Below are positions 16,536 through 26,353 of a stretch of 64,000 nucleotides of DNA, one piece after another. Within the stretch, counting starts at the first letter, position 1; the number at the start of each line of letters is the position of its first letter. Source of the stretch: Bacillota bacterium (GTDB taxonomy: Bacteria; Bacillota; Clostridia; DSM-8532); assembly GCA_023443745.1 (NCBI GenBank), contig JAEZTB010000002.1:186001-250000 (forward strand), given 5' to 3'. The position numbers were made by a program, and so were the translations under genes. The notes under the pieces were generated by a model that made no database searches, had not been told where the DNA came from, and worked only from the letters and a program-made list of their open reading frames with translations.

Positions 16536-18806
16536 TCAGGTCTTATATCCCTTCCTGAATTCTGAAGGCGTAATCCCGCAATATTTCTTAAAGGTGCTGG
16601 CGAAAGTGCTGGGGTTTAAATATCCGATCCTCTCTCCTATTTCGTTAACAGGAAAATCAGAGCTCTTCAGCAGTTCCTTCGCATGAGATATCCTGATCTT
16701 GTTCAAGTACTCGATAAAATTAATACTAAAAGCCTTTTTAAAAAAATTCGAGAAGTACTTGGGCGTTGTATCAAATATTTCCGCCATTTTGTCCAGGTAA
16801 AGGTTTTCAGCGTAATGCAGCTGGATATATTGTATTACAAACTCCTTGTTGAGCTTGCCCGGACTTTCGGCACGGACTTTATCCGTTGTCTGCTCAATCA
16901 GCTCAGTAAAAAAAGCAGTGATTTTTTCATAATGAACATAGTTAGGAACCACCGTTCGCCTGAACTTGATTTCAATTTCAAGTATTTTTTCTCTGTCAAC
17001 ATTCAGGTGAATCAGAATATTGATGATATTATTAAAAATACTGTTAATAATATTTTGAAATTTTATATAGCTGACATTGTTCTTTACATTGGTCTCAATC
17101 ACCTGTCTGATCAGACTGACACTTTCTCCTGGATTTCCGCTCAATATGTAATTTGACAGTTTTTCATCAAGATCAAGTGGCATATAAATATCATAGGAGT
17201 ACTCATTTTTCTCCAGATCAATCAAGGTTTTTGTACTGGTTACTGATCGATAGGAGAAGCACATCTGGATATCATCAAAGGCTTCTTTACAGCTCTGAGC
17301 TTCCGTATAGAATTTACTTACCGCCACAAGCACATGATAATTGGTTAGTACGGTTCTTTGCAGCTCGTCTTTTACTGTCCCGATCTCTTTTAAGAGCTTG
17401 TCCCTTTTTATTGGGTCATTGACGCCAACCAGTGCCACAAGCTGCATGTTTTCCAGATAAAACACCACAACAGATACATTGCCGATATTCTCAAGAGATT
17501 TTTGGATCTCGTTTATCATTTTTTCGGGCATGATGATAGCATGGTTTTCATCCAGATCATCCAGAATGCTTTTAGTATTTCCAAGGTCGAAAGCCACCAT
17601 AAGGAACTGTCTGCTTGAAAAGATGACTTGAAAATAGGTGTCAATCTGTGTTTTCATATCCTTGTAAAAGGTGATGTCGTCGATCATTTTAAAGAATACA
17701 CTTCTCATGACCTCTTCTTTTACATTGTCCATCCTGCTTGCGATCATTCGATTTTCAAGCTGCATTTTTTCTATACTTTCATAAATATGCTGATAGTGGT
17801 TTTGATTATTTTCGCCGTCCTTCATGCCCACAAGTCCCAAAATCCTTCGAATCGGCCGGTATATATAAAGGCTGATCAAGAGAGAAATCAGTATTCCGGC
17901 AAAAGTGGTCAGTAACAATATCCTCTTATTGATTTGTATAGTTGAAATAGCGCCTTCATATCGGTAAGGAACCTTATTGATATATTTAAAGGAATTATAC
18001 TCAGATTGGACGATATGGTAATTATACTTTCCTTTTTGAAGGGTCACATCGTTGTCCGAGTTAAAGAAAGCACTCTCCTGGCCCTCTAATTCATAATCCC
18101 CGTCTGTGCTTATAATGACATTTTTGTCTTTGTCCAGTATGACCAATGACGAGCCCTGCATCATACTTTGCTTGTTGACCTTTTCATAAAGCTTGGCCAC
18201 ATCAACAAAAACAACTATATTCTCTACCGAATTGCTTATTTGATTGGACGCAACGATAGTCAGCAGATTTCTTCCCGTCACTCCGGCAGAGGACCATTCA
18301 TCATGATAATAGCTAACCGGGATGATCTTCATGGGATGGCTTGTAACCGCATAATTTCTCCAATACTCGGGAGCAAATTTGTCGCTTTTATATTTCTTGG
18401 AAAAAACCCTTTGGAAGCTTTCTGTACCGCTGATAGTCAGAGCCAGGTCGGAGTTTCTTGAAAAAATAATAAAGTCATGGATATAATCCTGCGATATCAG
18501 TTGATTGACATTTTTTATTAAAAGATAGGCAGAATTCATGTTAATGTTATCAGGCCAATCCGAATCGTATACCCTGTAGGGGAGGGTCCCAACAGTATAT
18601 ATGATATCATTGATCTCCTTAAAGCATTCTTCAAAAGACTGGATAACGCCGTTGATAACAAGCCTGTTGTTTGTTTCCGCTTGCTCGAACATGGCATCCA
18701 TCGAGCTTTTATAGACATAATAGTTAGAAAAGAACATGACAGAAATAACAATCAACAGGACCATAAAGATTTTTAGCATTGACTTATTAAAAACACCCTT
18801 TGGCAT
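16536..18806 (-). CDS. Membrane-anchored AraC-family regulator with extracellular sensor
   Basis: Signal-transducing regulator of about 756 residues. TM1 (about 10-30), an extracytoplasmic Cache-like sensor (about 35-275), TM2 (about 280-302, ILLLTTFAGILISLLISLYI), a long cytoplasmic linker and a C-terminal AraC DNA-binding domain (about 655-755) with two helix-turn-helix units (LYLDKMAEIFDTTPKYFSNFF; VNEIGERIGYLNPSTFASTF). This layout is common for clostridial and paenibacillar regulators placed beside sugar ABC transporters. A TTG at 18845 and an ATG at 18824 are possible, but the ATG at 18806 has GAAGGG 7 nt upstream and places the TM at the N-terminus. It probably controls the transporter operon upstream in response to an external sugar. 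Confidence 0.85.
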   Translation of the reverse strand: MPKGVFNKSMLKIFMVLLIVISVMFFSNYYVYKSSMDAMFEQAETNNRLVINGVIQSFEECFKEINDIIYTVGTLPYRVYDSDWPDNINMNSAYLLIKNVNQLISQDYIHDFIIFSRNSDLALTISGTESFQRVFSKKYKSDKFAPEYWRNYAVTSHPMKIIPVSYYHDEWSSAGVTGRNLLTIVASNQISNSVENIVVFVDVAKLYEKVNKQSMMQGSSLVILDKDKNVIISTDGDYELEGQESAFFNSDNDVTLQKGKYNYHIVQSEYNSFKYINKVPYRYEGAISTIQINKRILLLTTFAGILISLLISLYIYRPIRRILGLVGMKDGENNQNHYQHIYESIEKMQLENRMIASRMDNVKEEVMRSVFFKMIDDITFYKDMKTQIDTYFQVIFSSRQFLMVAFDLGNTKSILDDLDENHAIIMPEKMINEIQKSLENIGNVSVVVFYLENMQLVALVGVNDPIKRDKLLKEIGTVKDELQRTVLTNYHVLVAVSKFYTEAQSCKEAFDDIQMCFSYRSVTSTKTLIDLEKNEYSYDIYMPLDLDEKLSNYILSGNPGESVSLIRQVIETNVKNNVSYIKFQNIINSIFNNIINILIHLNVDREKILEIEIKFRRTVVPNYVHYEKITAFFTELIEQTTDKVRAESPGKLNKEFVIQYIQLHYAENLYLDKMAEIFDTTPKYFSNFFKKAFSINFIEYLNKIRISHAKELLKSSDFPVNEIGERIGYLNPSTFASTFKKYCGITPSEFRKGYKT

Positions 18807-18929
18807 ACATACACCCTTCCGCATAGAATCTGATCCTTGCCACAAAAGCGTTTCCTGACAAGCTTAATTGTAGCTGATTTTCTGCGGGTTATCAATTCAA
18901 TACATAAAGTTACCTTTTTGTGTGATTGC

Positions 18930-19925
18930 TTACCTTGTCATTCTGTTAATGTATTCCGATGTCATTTCATATTTCAGTCTTTCACCTTTGAAAAGCCTTT
19001 CCACATCGTCCAGAATTCCCTGGGTACAGCGCTTTCTTCGGTCAATAGTCGGTCCGCCCATATGTGGAATCAAAATGACATTATTTAGGCTCCTCAGTCT
19101 GCTTTCAGCCGGAAGGGGCTCCTCTTCATAAACGTCCAGTACTGCTTTGAATCTACCCGTCGAGAGCTCCTCGGCCAAAGCTGCCTCGTCAATAAGGCTT
19201 CCTCGGGCGGTATTGACAAGGATCCTTCCCCCTGGGATCATTCTCAGCATATCTCTGCCGATAATATGGTAAGTATCATCTCTTTGAGCCATATGCACCG
19301 ATATGATCTTGCACGTTGTCAGGACTTCCTCAAGTGTTGCGCGCGCAACTCCGTATTCCTTGTAGACATCATCGGCTTTGTGCTCTGAAAACACCTTTAT
19401 TTTTACGTTGAAAGGCTTTAGCATGGATACCAGAAGCTGAGCAGTCATACCGAACCCGATGAGCCCTACGGTCTGATCCAGAAGCCCTTCGTTATAATAA
19501 TCGTCCGCTCTCCAGCGTCCCTCATGTACTTCACGATCATAGAACGGAATATCTCTCAAAGCGCTGAGTATATAGGCCAAGGTTCCCTCAGCCAGAGATT
19601 GGGCATAAAACCAGTTGCCCATAACAACCCTGATCCCTCTGTCAAAAAGCTCTTGGCTGACAATGCCTGCCGCCGAGCCTCCAGTATGAGCGACCAGCTT
19701 CAATCTGTCCGCATACCGCAAGGACTCGCTGTCAAATGCCGGGCTACCCCAACCGCTAATGCAGACGTCAATACCCCGAAGTCTCTCTTTTAACTCTTCA
19801 CCGGTCCAATTTTCTTCCGACTCGTTCCACATGGCATGACCCAAGCAATGGATACGCTCAACTACCTCGGGAGGCATAAAAGTATCTCTTACCGCACCTT
19901 TTGGAATCGCAACCAATATATTCAT
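18930..19925 (-). CDS. D-isomer-specific 2-hydroxyacid dehydrogenase family protein
   Basis: Cytoplasmic NAD(P)-dependent oxidoreductase of 331 residues. The nucleotide-binding Rossmann domain lies at about 110-290 with GLIGFGMTAQLLVSML; the catalytic set is visible as Arg in NTARGSLIDEAAL, Glu in YEEEPLPAESRL and His in ILIPHMGG. It would interconvert a 2-hydroxyacid and a 2-oxoacid; phosphoglycerate dehydrogenase-like and sugar-acid dehydrogenases share these motifs. GGAG precedes the ATG. It follows the permease gene by 27 bp, so it is probably co-transcribed with the ABC transporter and acts on the imported compound or a derivative. Confidence 0.87.
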   Translation of the reverse strand: MNILVAIPKGAVRDTFMPPEVVERIHCLGHAMWNESEENWTGEELKERLRGIDVCISGWGSPAFDSESLRYADRLKLVAHTGGSAAGIVSQELFDRGIRVVMGNWFYAQSLAEGTLAYILSALRDIPFYDREVHEGRWRADDYYNEGLLDQTVGLIGFGMTAQLLVSMLKPFNVKIKVFSEHKADDVYKEYGVARATLEEVLTTCKIISVHMAQRDDTYHIIGRDMLRMIPGGRILVNTARGSLIDEAALAEELSTGRFKAVLDVYEEEPLPAESRLRSLNNVILIPHMGGPTIDRRKRCTQGILDDVERLFKGERLKYEMTSEYINRMTR

Positions 19926-19952
19926 AAATCTCTCCGCCGCCGGTTTATTGAA

Positions 19953-20810
19953 TTAGCCCTTGACCGATCCCAGCATGACTCCCTTTGTAAAATACTTTTG
20001 CGCAAAAGGATACACCATCATCACGGGCACCATGGACAAGAAAATCGTAGCATTCTTCATGGCTTCCGGAGTCATTTTCGCCTGCGTCATCAAATTGCTT
20101 TCCTTGGCTGAGCCGTCCAGCAGCATTTCCTTTAAAACAATCTGGAGCGGGAACTTATCCGAATCATTAAGATATATCAACGGAAGGAAAAAGCTGTTCC
20201 AATGGCCCATGAAATAAAACAGGGCAATGGACGCAATTGCCGCTTTCGATAACGGTATCATGATTTGGAAAAGTATCCTGAATTCCGAAGCACCATCAAT
20301 GATGGCAGCCTCGTAAAGGCTGGGCGAAATGGACTCGTAAAAGCTCTTCATGATCAAAAGCTCCATGGTCCATATGGCATTGGGTATCACCAACGCCCAC
20401 ATTGAATCAATGAGGCCTAATTTCTGAACCACAATGAATGAAGGGATCATACCGCCGTTAAAGAACATGGTGATGACGATGGCTGTAATAAAAAACTTCC
20501 GGCCAAATAAATTCTTTTTTGAAAGGGGATAGGCGCCCACCGCAGTCATCATAACGTTAATGAAGGTTCCGAGGCTTGTGTATATCATGGTGTTTAAATA
20601 GGCGCGGGGTATTCTGGCATTCTTTAGAATCAATTTATAGGCTTCAATATTAAACCCCTTCGGGAAAAAAGTGACCTTGTTCTGGACGATGTAAATCGTA
20701 TCGCTGAATGACACCGAAACAATATATATAATCGGATAGAGCAGAATAAAGCCAACAAGGAGCATAATAAAGCCATTTACTATATCAAAAAGAGTCATTT
20801 TCTTATCCAT
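19953..20810 (-). CDS. Carbohydrate ABC transporter permease (LplC/YtcP type)
   Basis: Inner-membrane permease of 285 residues with six hydrophobic segments. The EAA loop that contacts the ATPase is visible as YEAAIIDGASEFRILFQIMIPLSK (about 180-203). It belongs to the binding-protein-dependent CUT1-like group and pairs with the permease at 20829-21788. The start is the ATG at 20810, which has GGAG 8 nt upstream; the GTG at 20819 overlaps that RBS. No ATPase gene is present in the operon, which is typical of this group, where a shared MsmX-type ATPase is used. Confidence 0.9.
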   Translation of the reverse strand: MDKKMTLFDIVNGFIMLLVGFILLYPIIYIVSVSFSDTIYIVQNKVTFFPKGFNIEAYKLILKNARIPRAYLNTMIYTSLGTFINVMMTAVGAYPLSKKNLFGRKFFITAIVITMFFNGGMIPSFIVVQKLGLIDSMWALVIPNAIWTMELLIMKSFYESISPSLYEAAIIDGASEFRILFQIMIPLSKAAIASIALFYFMGHWNSFFLPLIYLNDSDKFPLQIVLKEMLLDGSAKESNLMTQAKMTPEAMKNATIFLSMVPVMMVYPFAQKYFTKGVMLGSVKG

Positions 20811-20828
20811 TAATGTCACTCCTTATGT

Positions 20829-21788
20829 TTACCACAAACTCTGCTCACTTAGTTTTTTACTGATTCTATTCGTAGCCAATAGCAAAATCAGCGCCACAAG
20901 GGACTCAAAAAGGCCAACTGCGGCGGCATAGCTGTAATTGGTTTCCAGAAGGCCTTTCCTGTAAACATAGGTCGAAAATACATCGGCCACCTTGTATGTT
21001 GTAGGAGTATAGAGCAGTAAAACCTTCTCGTATCCTATGCGGAACATGTTTCCCGATTTTAATATAAACATGGTGGCAATGGTCGGCATCATGCTTGGAA
21101 GCGTAATGTGCCATATGGATCTGAATCTTTTGCATCCGTCAACCCTGGCCGCTTCATATAATGACGGGTCTATACCGGAAAGTGCGGCAAGGTATATAAT
21201 GGCGCCGTAACCCATACCACTCCATATCTCGGAAGCTATATAAATGGTTCGGAACCAGGCCGGGTCGATTAGAAAATAATGTGGTTGAAGCCCAATGGCT
21301 TTCAATAATGTATTTACAATGCCATGACCCGGCGACAGAAAATCCGTCACCATACTGCAGACAATAACAATAGAAAGGAAGGACGGCAGATAGCTTACTG
21401 TCTGAATGCCCTTCTTTAATGCCGCGTTTTTTATTTCATTTAAGAAAATGGCAAACAGTATGGGGAACGGAAATGTCCACAATAAGTTATAAAGTCCCAA
21501 TAGCAGCGTATTTTTAAACAGAATAAAAAAGTCAGGACTGCTAAAAAACTTCTCAAAATGCTCAAAGCCTACCCAGGGGCTCTTCATAAAGCCCAGAAAT
21601 ACTCCGTACTTCTGAAAGGCCATGACCAATCCAAACATGGGTCCGTAGCGGAATATGGCGTAAAACAAAACGCACGGCAATAATAAGATCAAAAGCTGTC
21701 TGTCTTTTTTTATATGCTTCCATGCCCTGCCCGGTCTGGATTCCTTATTTTTGTTTTCTGATAAAGCGTGAATGGGGGTGGATTCCAT
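20829..21788 (-). CDS. Carbohydrate ABC transporter permease (LplB type)
   Basis: Inner-membrane permease of 319 residues, six transmembrane segments after a basic N-terminus (AWKHIKKDRQ). The EAA loop reads YEAARVDGCKRFRSIWHITLPSM (about 210-232). The motif RYGPMFGLVMAFQKY near the first helix is typical of LplB/YteP-like permeases for oligosaccharides such as rhamnogalacturonan or xylan fragments. An upstream TTG at 21809 is rejected because AGGAGG lies inside that extension and 8 nt before the ATG at 21788. It forms the translocation pore with the adjacent permease; the substrate is not readable. Confidence 0.9.
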   Translation of the reverse strand: MESTPIHALSENKNKESRPGRAWKHIKKDRQLLILLLPCVLFYAIFRYGPMFGLVMAFQKYGVFLGFMKSPWVGFEHFEKFFSSPDFFILFKNTLLLGLYNLLWTFPFPILFAIFLNEIKNAALKKGIQTVSYLPSFLSIVIVCSMVTDFLSPGHGIVNTLLKAIGLQPHYFLIDPAWFRTIYIASEIWSGMGYGAIIYLAALSGIDPSLYEAARVDGCKRFRSIWHITLPSMMPTIATMFILKSGNMFRIGYEKVLLLYTPTTYKVADVFSTYVYRKGLLETNYSYAAAVGLFESLVALILLLATNRISKKLSEQSLW

Positions 21789-21900
21789 ATCTTGAGCCTC
21801 CTTATGCAACTCCCAAATGATGCGCGTCGTCTTTTAAGATTGCGGGAGAAAAGCCTTGCGGCTGTTCTCCCACCTTGATCATAGGATCCTTTATCCCGCC

Positions 21901-23532
21901 TTATCTCGCATCATATCTTTTCTGAGCCGCATTATACGTCTCTTCCAGCTTTGAAGACCCAAGCTTTTCAGCCTTGGCGAGCCATTCATTCCATTGCTTG
22001 TCGCCGTAACTTTTATCAAGTATATACTGTACGGCAAACTCGTATCCTGACTTCTTAAAGGACTGGGTGAGCTCCGCGATGGTAGATGTCTCTTCGTCAG
22101 TGTATTTCAGATTCGGATCAAGAGCCTCGTACCTCTTGCCTGTGTTGATCTTGTCCTGAGCTTCCTGCTCTTTTTCGGTATAGTTGAAATAAGCGCTTCT
22201 GGGATCAACTCTCAGATACATTCCTTCAACCCATGCGCCGAATCTGTCTTCCAGCGTTGTGATCTCAATTTTTTCAACATCGGTGATGTTCGGGTATGTA
22301 ACCTTGCCGTCGGCACCAAGGGTATAATGCTTGCCCTCGATACCCAATGTAATCAGCTCGCCGCCGGATGGACTGGTCAGATAATCCAGCATTTTCAAAG
22401 CGGCTTCAGAATTTTTGCCCTGAGCGGCGATTGCTGTTCCAAAGTTCAAGATCTTTGGAAGTGATCTAACATTTCCGGTAGGGCCCACAGGATTTCCGTA
22501 TCGCAAATTATACTCGGGAATGGTGTCCTTAACCTGCTCGGCGAACATATCAAGCCTACCGATCCAGTCAAAGGTTACAAAGGATTTCTCCTTCTCCGTC
22601 ATCTTTGCGGTCCAGGACGCGGGAGTATCGGTTATGAATTCGGGATCCAGCAAGTCTTCATTATATAGCTTCTTCATAAAATCGAGCATGTCTTTGAATT
22701 CAGGCTGGACAAGAGCATTCTTCCACACCTTTGCCGTTTCGTCATAATAAGCGGGGAAGATCAGGTAATCGTTGCCCATTCCCCAGCCATATGCCCAATC
22801 CTTGAAAATTTGATCCTTTGTTTTGGAAACGTAAGGTATGGAATCAGGGTAGATTTCCTTCAGTTTTTTCAAAGCCTGGTAGAACTCTTCGGTATTGGTC
22901 CATTCCTTGATATTGTGCTTGTCGAATATATCTTTTCTGTACATGTAGCCGTGGTTAACGTCTCTGTTCAGACCATAGATAGGCCAGGTGTAAACATTGC
23001 CCTGATCGTCGGAATTGGAATACATAACCCAGCTATTCTCCGGATTGTCAACATAAAGAGCCTTAAAATTCGGAAGCTTGTCCAAGTATTTGTTGATGGC
23101 AACAAAGGCTCCTTGGGTACCAAGCCTGTTGATTTCAGCCAAGGTTCCTCCGGTGATAATATCGGGCAGGCTTCCGGACGACAGAGTGACCTTCAGCTTA
23201 TCCTCGTAGCTTGCAGCCGGATAGCTTTGGATGTCTACGTTGACGCCTGTTCTGGCACCGATTTCTTTAATGACGTCCTTATCATTCAGTCCCTGTACGG
23301 TGCTTTGAAGCATCCATGTTACAGTTACCGGCTTGTCGACCACAGGTAGCTTAAGTCCGCCGACGTCGCCGTATTTGTTATCTGGTTCAGGGGATGCCGT
23401 TTCCGTCGGAATCGCGGAAGACGACTGGGAAGGCGTCGGAGACGGATCATTCTTTGAAGCGCTTTGTCCGCAGCCCGCAATTAATGAGGCGCACATGGTA
23501 ACAGCAATGATTCCGGCAAGTAGTTTTTTCAT
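21901..23532 (-). CDS. Extracellular solute-binding lipoprotein of a carbohydrate ABC transporter
   Basis: Secreted lipoprotein of 543 residues that should capture an oligosaccharide and deliver it to the LplB/LplC-type permeases downstream. The N-terminus is a lipoprotein signal peptide (MKKLLAGIIAVTMCASLIAGC) with lipobox IAGC, then a Ser/Pro/Thr-rich linker (about 25-50). The mature region has the family-1-type fold of LipO/YtcQ proteins (VTVTWMLQSTVQG; GTLAEINRLGTQGAFVAINKYLDKLPN). The ATG at 23532 is chosen: GGAGG lies 11 nt upstream inside a longer TTG reading. Its position ahead of both permeases with about 110 bp to the next gene is standard, and high expression of the lipoprotein is expected. 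Confidence 0.92.
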   Translation of the reverse strand: MKKLLAGIIAVTMCASLIAGCGQSASKNDPSPTPSQSSSAIPTETASPEPDNKYGDVGGLKLPVVDKPVTVTWMLQSTVQGLNDKDVIKEIGARTGVNVDIQSYPAASYEDKLKVTLSSGSLPDIITGGTLAEINRLGTQGAFVAINKYLDKLPNFKALYVDNPENSWVMYSNSDDQGNVYTWPIYGLNRDVNHGYMYRKDIFDKHNIKEWTNTEEFYQALKKLKEIYPDSIPYVSKTKDQIFKDWAYGWGMGNDYLIFPAYYDETAKVWKNALVQPEFKDMLDFMKKLYNEDLLDPEFITDTPASWTAKMTEKEKSFVTFDWIGRLDMFAEQVKDTIPEYNLRYGNPVGPTGNVRSLPKILNFGTAIAAQGKNSEAALKMLDYLTSPSGGELITLGIEGKHYTLGADGKVTYPNITDVEKIEITTLEDRFGAWVEGMYLRVDPRSAYFNYTEKEQEAQDKINTGKRYEALDPNLKYTDEETSTIAELTQSFKKSGYEFAVQYILDKSYGDKQWNEWLAKAEKLGSSKLEETYNAAQKRYDAR

Positions 23533-23733
23533 CACTTTGTATTCCTCCAATTCATGAATTTTTGTTGTGAGGCCATGTTACCATGCTTCGTTATTCCAAG
23601 TATATAAAGCAATTTCTTATACTGCTCATTATTCTATACTTAATCAAGACAAACTCTGTATTCCTCTGATAAACAGTGTTTTAGACGTTGTAGAAATTGA
23701 TGCATAAGTAGAAAATCATAAAGCTATGCCACC

Positions 23734-25086
23734 TTATAGTATTAGATAGGCTCCTTCTGACATTAAAATCTCCTGGACCTTAGAGATATCCACCTCACTG
23801 GCTTTTTGCCCGAATTTAGATGCCAGGTAAGCACCGGCACCACCGGCTTGACCGATAGCTCCCGCAATAGGAGTTGTCCTGATGGCACCCTGAGCTTCAA
23901 ATGTTGCTGAAATACATCTGCCCACCGTTACCAGATTGGTGATTCTGTGATTGACAAGGCATCTGTAGGGCACACTGTACATTGACCCCCAGGCGATATT
24001 ATCTTCTTCCCTGATAACTTCCTTGCCATCGGGGCTGTGCACATCAATGGGATACCCGGCATGCGCGATAACATCCGGAAATTTCTTCGAGCTGTTCAGG
24101 TCTTCAAGGGTCAACGTATAGATGCCTTTTATCTGGCGTGACCCTCTTACACCGATGGCAGGACCTGAACCCAGCAGCACCGCGTTCTCAAATCCCCTGA
24201 CATGTTCCCTGAAAAACTGCTCCAGATTCCGCACCTGTCTTCTTCCTTCAATTTCCGCCCTTGTAAGATCCCAGGGATTCGTCGCATCCAGTCCGCGAAT
24301 CCTGGTGGTATTGATAATGACTTCACCGGGATTGTTGGTTTCAAAGAATAACAGTCCCTCATTATCGAACCGGAGTGATTTATCCTTCAGCCCCTTCTCC
24401 GCTGTTCTTGCAAAGCCGCTGATGGATAGCTTGGAAGCCTTATCCACCATCCATGTCTTCCCCTTAAGGTACGGGAATTCATCAGGATTCTCCTTCACAT
24501 AGTCCTTAATGGCTTCCGTATCCACGTTGTTCATTTTCATATTCATGGTCATGGGCTGAGCCGCACCATCGGACAGTCTGCCCTTGGTAAATTCCACACC
24601 TGACCAGGCAGAAAGGTCCCCGTCCCCTGTAGCGTCAATAAAAACCTTTGCATTCATCTCGCTGATACCTGCTTTGTTGGTGACGGTTATCCCGGTGATC
24701 ACACCCTCTTTTACTTTGACATCCGAAAGCATGGTATGGTAAAGGACCACAGCACCGCTTTCCAGAAGCATAAGCTCCAGTTCATGCTTCATAGCTTCAG
24801 CATCAAAGGGAGTAACCGTGTATGTATAGCCGATGGAATCGAACACATGGCCTGGGGACTTTCCCTTTTTCATCATTCTTTCAATCAGCTCGCCTGTTGT
24901 TCCCTTCACTACCTGGCGGTCTTCCACATGGAAAGTCATCATTGGCCCAACACCAGCTGCCGTCAACATACCTCCCAGAAAGCCGTATTGCTCCATTACC
25001 AATGTTCTGGCACCATTTCTTGCGGCAGTAATGGCTGCCATTACACCGGAAATCCCCCCGCCGACCACAATCACATCATAATTCAT
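23734..25086 (-). CDS. FAD-dependent oxidoreductase (FAD_oxidored family)
   Basis: Cytoplasmic flavoprotein of about 450 residues. The FAD-binding dinucleotide fold is at the extreme N-terminus (MNYDVIVVGGGISGVMAAI, GxGxxG), with the family signature MEQYGFLGGMLTAAGVGPMM at about 34-53 and a second FAD motif (VFIDATGDGDLSAWSG, about 150). The end contains VGRCISATFEAQGAIRTTPIAGAIGQAGGAGAYLA, typical of family members found in polysaccharide-use operons. The reading frame extends to 25212, but AAAGGAAG and the canonical flavoprotein start favour 25086. It is the first gene of the probable transporter operon, separated by about 200 bp from the binding-protein gene. Substrate unknown. Confidence 0.88.
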   Translation of the reverse strand: MNYDVIVVGGGISGVMAAITAARNGARTLVMEQYGFLGGMLTAAGVGPMMTFHVEDRQVVKGTTGELIERMMKKGKSPGHVFDSIGYTYTVTPFDAEAMKHELELMLLESGAVVLYHTMLSDVKVKEGVITGITVTNKAGISEMNAKVFIDATGDGDLSAWSGVEFTKGRLSDGAAQPMTMNMKMNNVDTEAIKDYVKENPDEFPYLKGKTWMVDKASKLSISGFARTAEKGLKDKSLRFDNEGLLFFETNNPGEVIINTTRIRGLDATNPWDLTRAEIEGRRQVRNLEQFFREHVRGFENAVLLGSGPAIGVRGSRQIKGIYTLTLEDLNSSKKFPDVIAHAGYPIDVHSPDGKEVIREEDNIAWGSMYSVPYRCLVNHRITNLVTVGRCISATFEAQGAIRTTPIAGAIGQAGGAGAYLASKFGQKASEVDISKVQEILMSEGAYLIL

Positions 25087-25518
25087 CTTATACTTCCTTT
25101 CACCCTGCGGTTTTAACTTGATATACAGTGTTTCTACCTGTCTCGCAAATTTAGTAACCTTCTGGTTACCTGAAATTATGCTTTGGCTTTTTCCTATTGT
25201 CAATAGGGCCACTTTTCTATTACATTTGACTCATATGGCAACGGACATCAGAATTTGAGCCACCAAAAACCCCGGTAATTATTATTTTTCTACATGTTTA
25301 GTTTTTTCCACAACCAGGTGAACCGACAAATCCAATTGATTGGTCTCTTTATTAAAACCAGACTCTTTGATCATATAAAAGAATGGGTTATTGTTCATAC
25401 TCACTTTACAATCAATTTACATAATTGATAAGGATTCAAAATTCAACCATTCAAACAAATTGTGATATCATGTAATAAAAGGACTAATAGTCTAGAATAA
25501 AGTTTATAGGTTGAGAGG
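25087..25518. other. Intergenic region between divergent genes
   Basis: About 430 bp between the FAD oxidoreductase and the alarmone synthetase. It holds the second copy of the 19-bp segment (25394-25412) and, near 25460, a possible extended -10 (TGATATCAT) for the alarmone synthetase. No structured RNA was recognised. Confidence 0.45.
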
Positions 25519-26205
25519 ATGTTGATAAAGATAATGCTGGAGAAAAATGAAAGAATAGATTTCTTTAGGGAGATTTTTCCTGAAGAGCCCGAGCAAATGT
25601 TTGACTATATGATGAATTATAATGAGCTTATGATGAAATATAACTCTGCCATTCGCGAAGTAAAAACAAAGCTTGAGATACTGAACGATGAGCTTTCTTT
25701 AGGCGATAAAGGCAATCCCATTGATTCAATTCAGTCAAGAATAAAAAAGCCCATTAGTATTGCGCAAAAACTAAAGAAGCTGGGTAAACCCATTACTTTT
25801 GAAACAATTGCTGATTTGAATGATATTGCCGGTGTACGTGTCATTTGTTCGTTTATTGATGATATTTACAAAATCTCGGATATGATTGCAAAGCAGGATG
25901 ATATAGCCGTTATCGAAATTAGGGATTATATTAAAAACCCAAAGCCAAACGGATATAGAAGCTATCACATGATTGTGGAAGTTCCGGTATTTTTTTCCGA
26001 TAGCAAACAGCACATACGCGTTGAGATTCAAATCCGTACTGTCGCAATGAATTTTTGGGCAAGCCTGGAGCATCGCTTAAAGTATAAGAATAATGCAACG
26101 GATACAGAGGAAATTGTCAATGACCTAAAAGAATGTGCAGATGTCATTGCAAATACTGATTTAAAAATGCTGGAAATAAAGGGTAAAATCGATAAATTCA
26201 GCTAG
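25519..26205 (+). CDS. Small alarmone synthetase (RelA/SpoT synthetase domain)
   Basis: Cytoplasmic single-domain (p)ppGpp synthetase of about 225 residues, transferring pyrophosphate from ATP to GDP/GTP. The synthetase motifs are all present: RIKKPISIAQKL (about 75), DLNDIAGVRVIC (about 98-109), the G-loop-like KPNGYRSYHMIVEVPV (about 140-155) and VEIQIRTVAMNFWASLEHRLKYK (about 168-190). It lacks HD hydrolase, TGS and ACT domains, matching the RelQ/RelP class. The ATG at 25519 directly follows GAGAGG, which is too close; the ATG at 25534 is an alternative. The LCP gene follows 148 bp downstream on the same strand. Confidence 0.92.
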   Translation: MLIKIMLEKNERIDFFREIFPEEPEQMFDYMMNYNELMMKYNSAIREVKTKLEILNDELSLGDKGNPIDSIQSRIKKPISIAQKLKKLGKPITFETIADLNDIAGVRVICSFIDDIYKISDMIAKQDDIAVIEIRDYIKNPKPNGYRSYHMIVEVPVFFSDSKQHIRVEIQIRTVAMNFWASLEHRLKYKNNATDTEEIVNDLKECADVIANTDLKMLEIKGKIDKFS

Positions 26206-26353
26206 GCTTATGGATCTAAATGGAAGCGATGTTGAAAAAAATGTATGAATTATCTGTACTGCTGAAATCATAGATACTGGGCTGCTTTTATGCAACTAAA
26301 AGAAGAAAGCGGCGTATTATTAAGTATCAGAATATAAAACCAGGAGTACAGAC

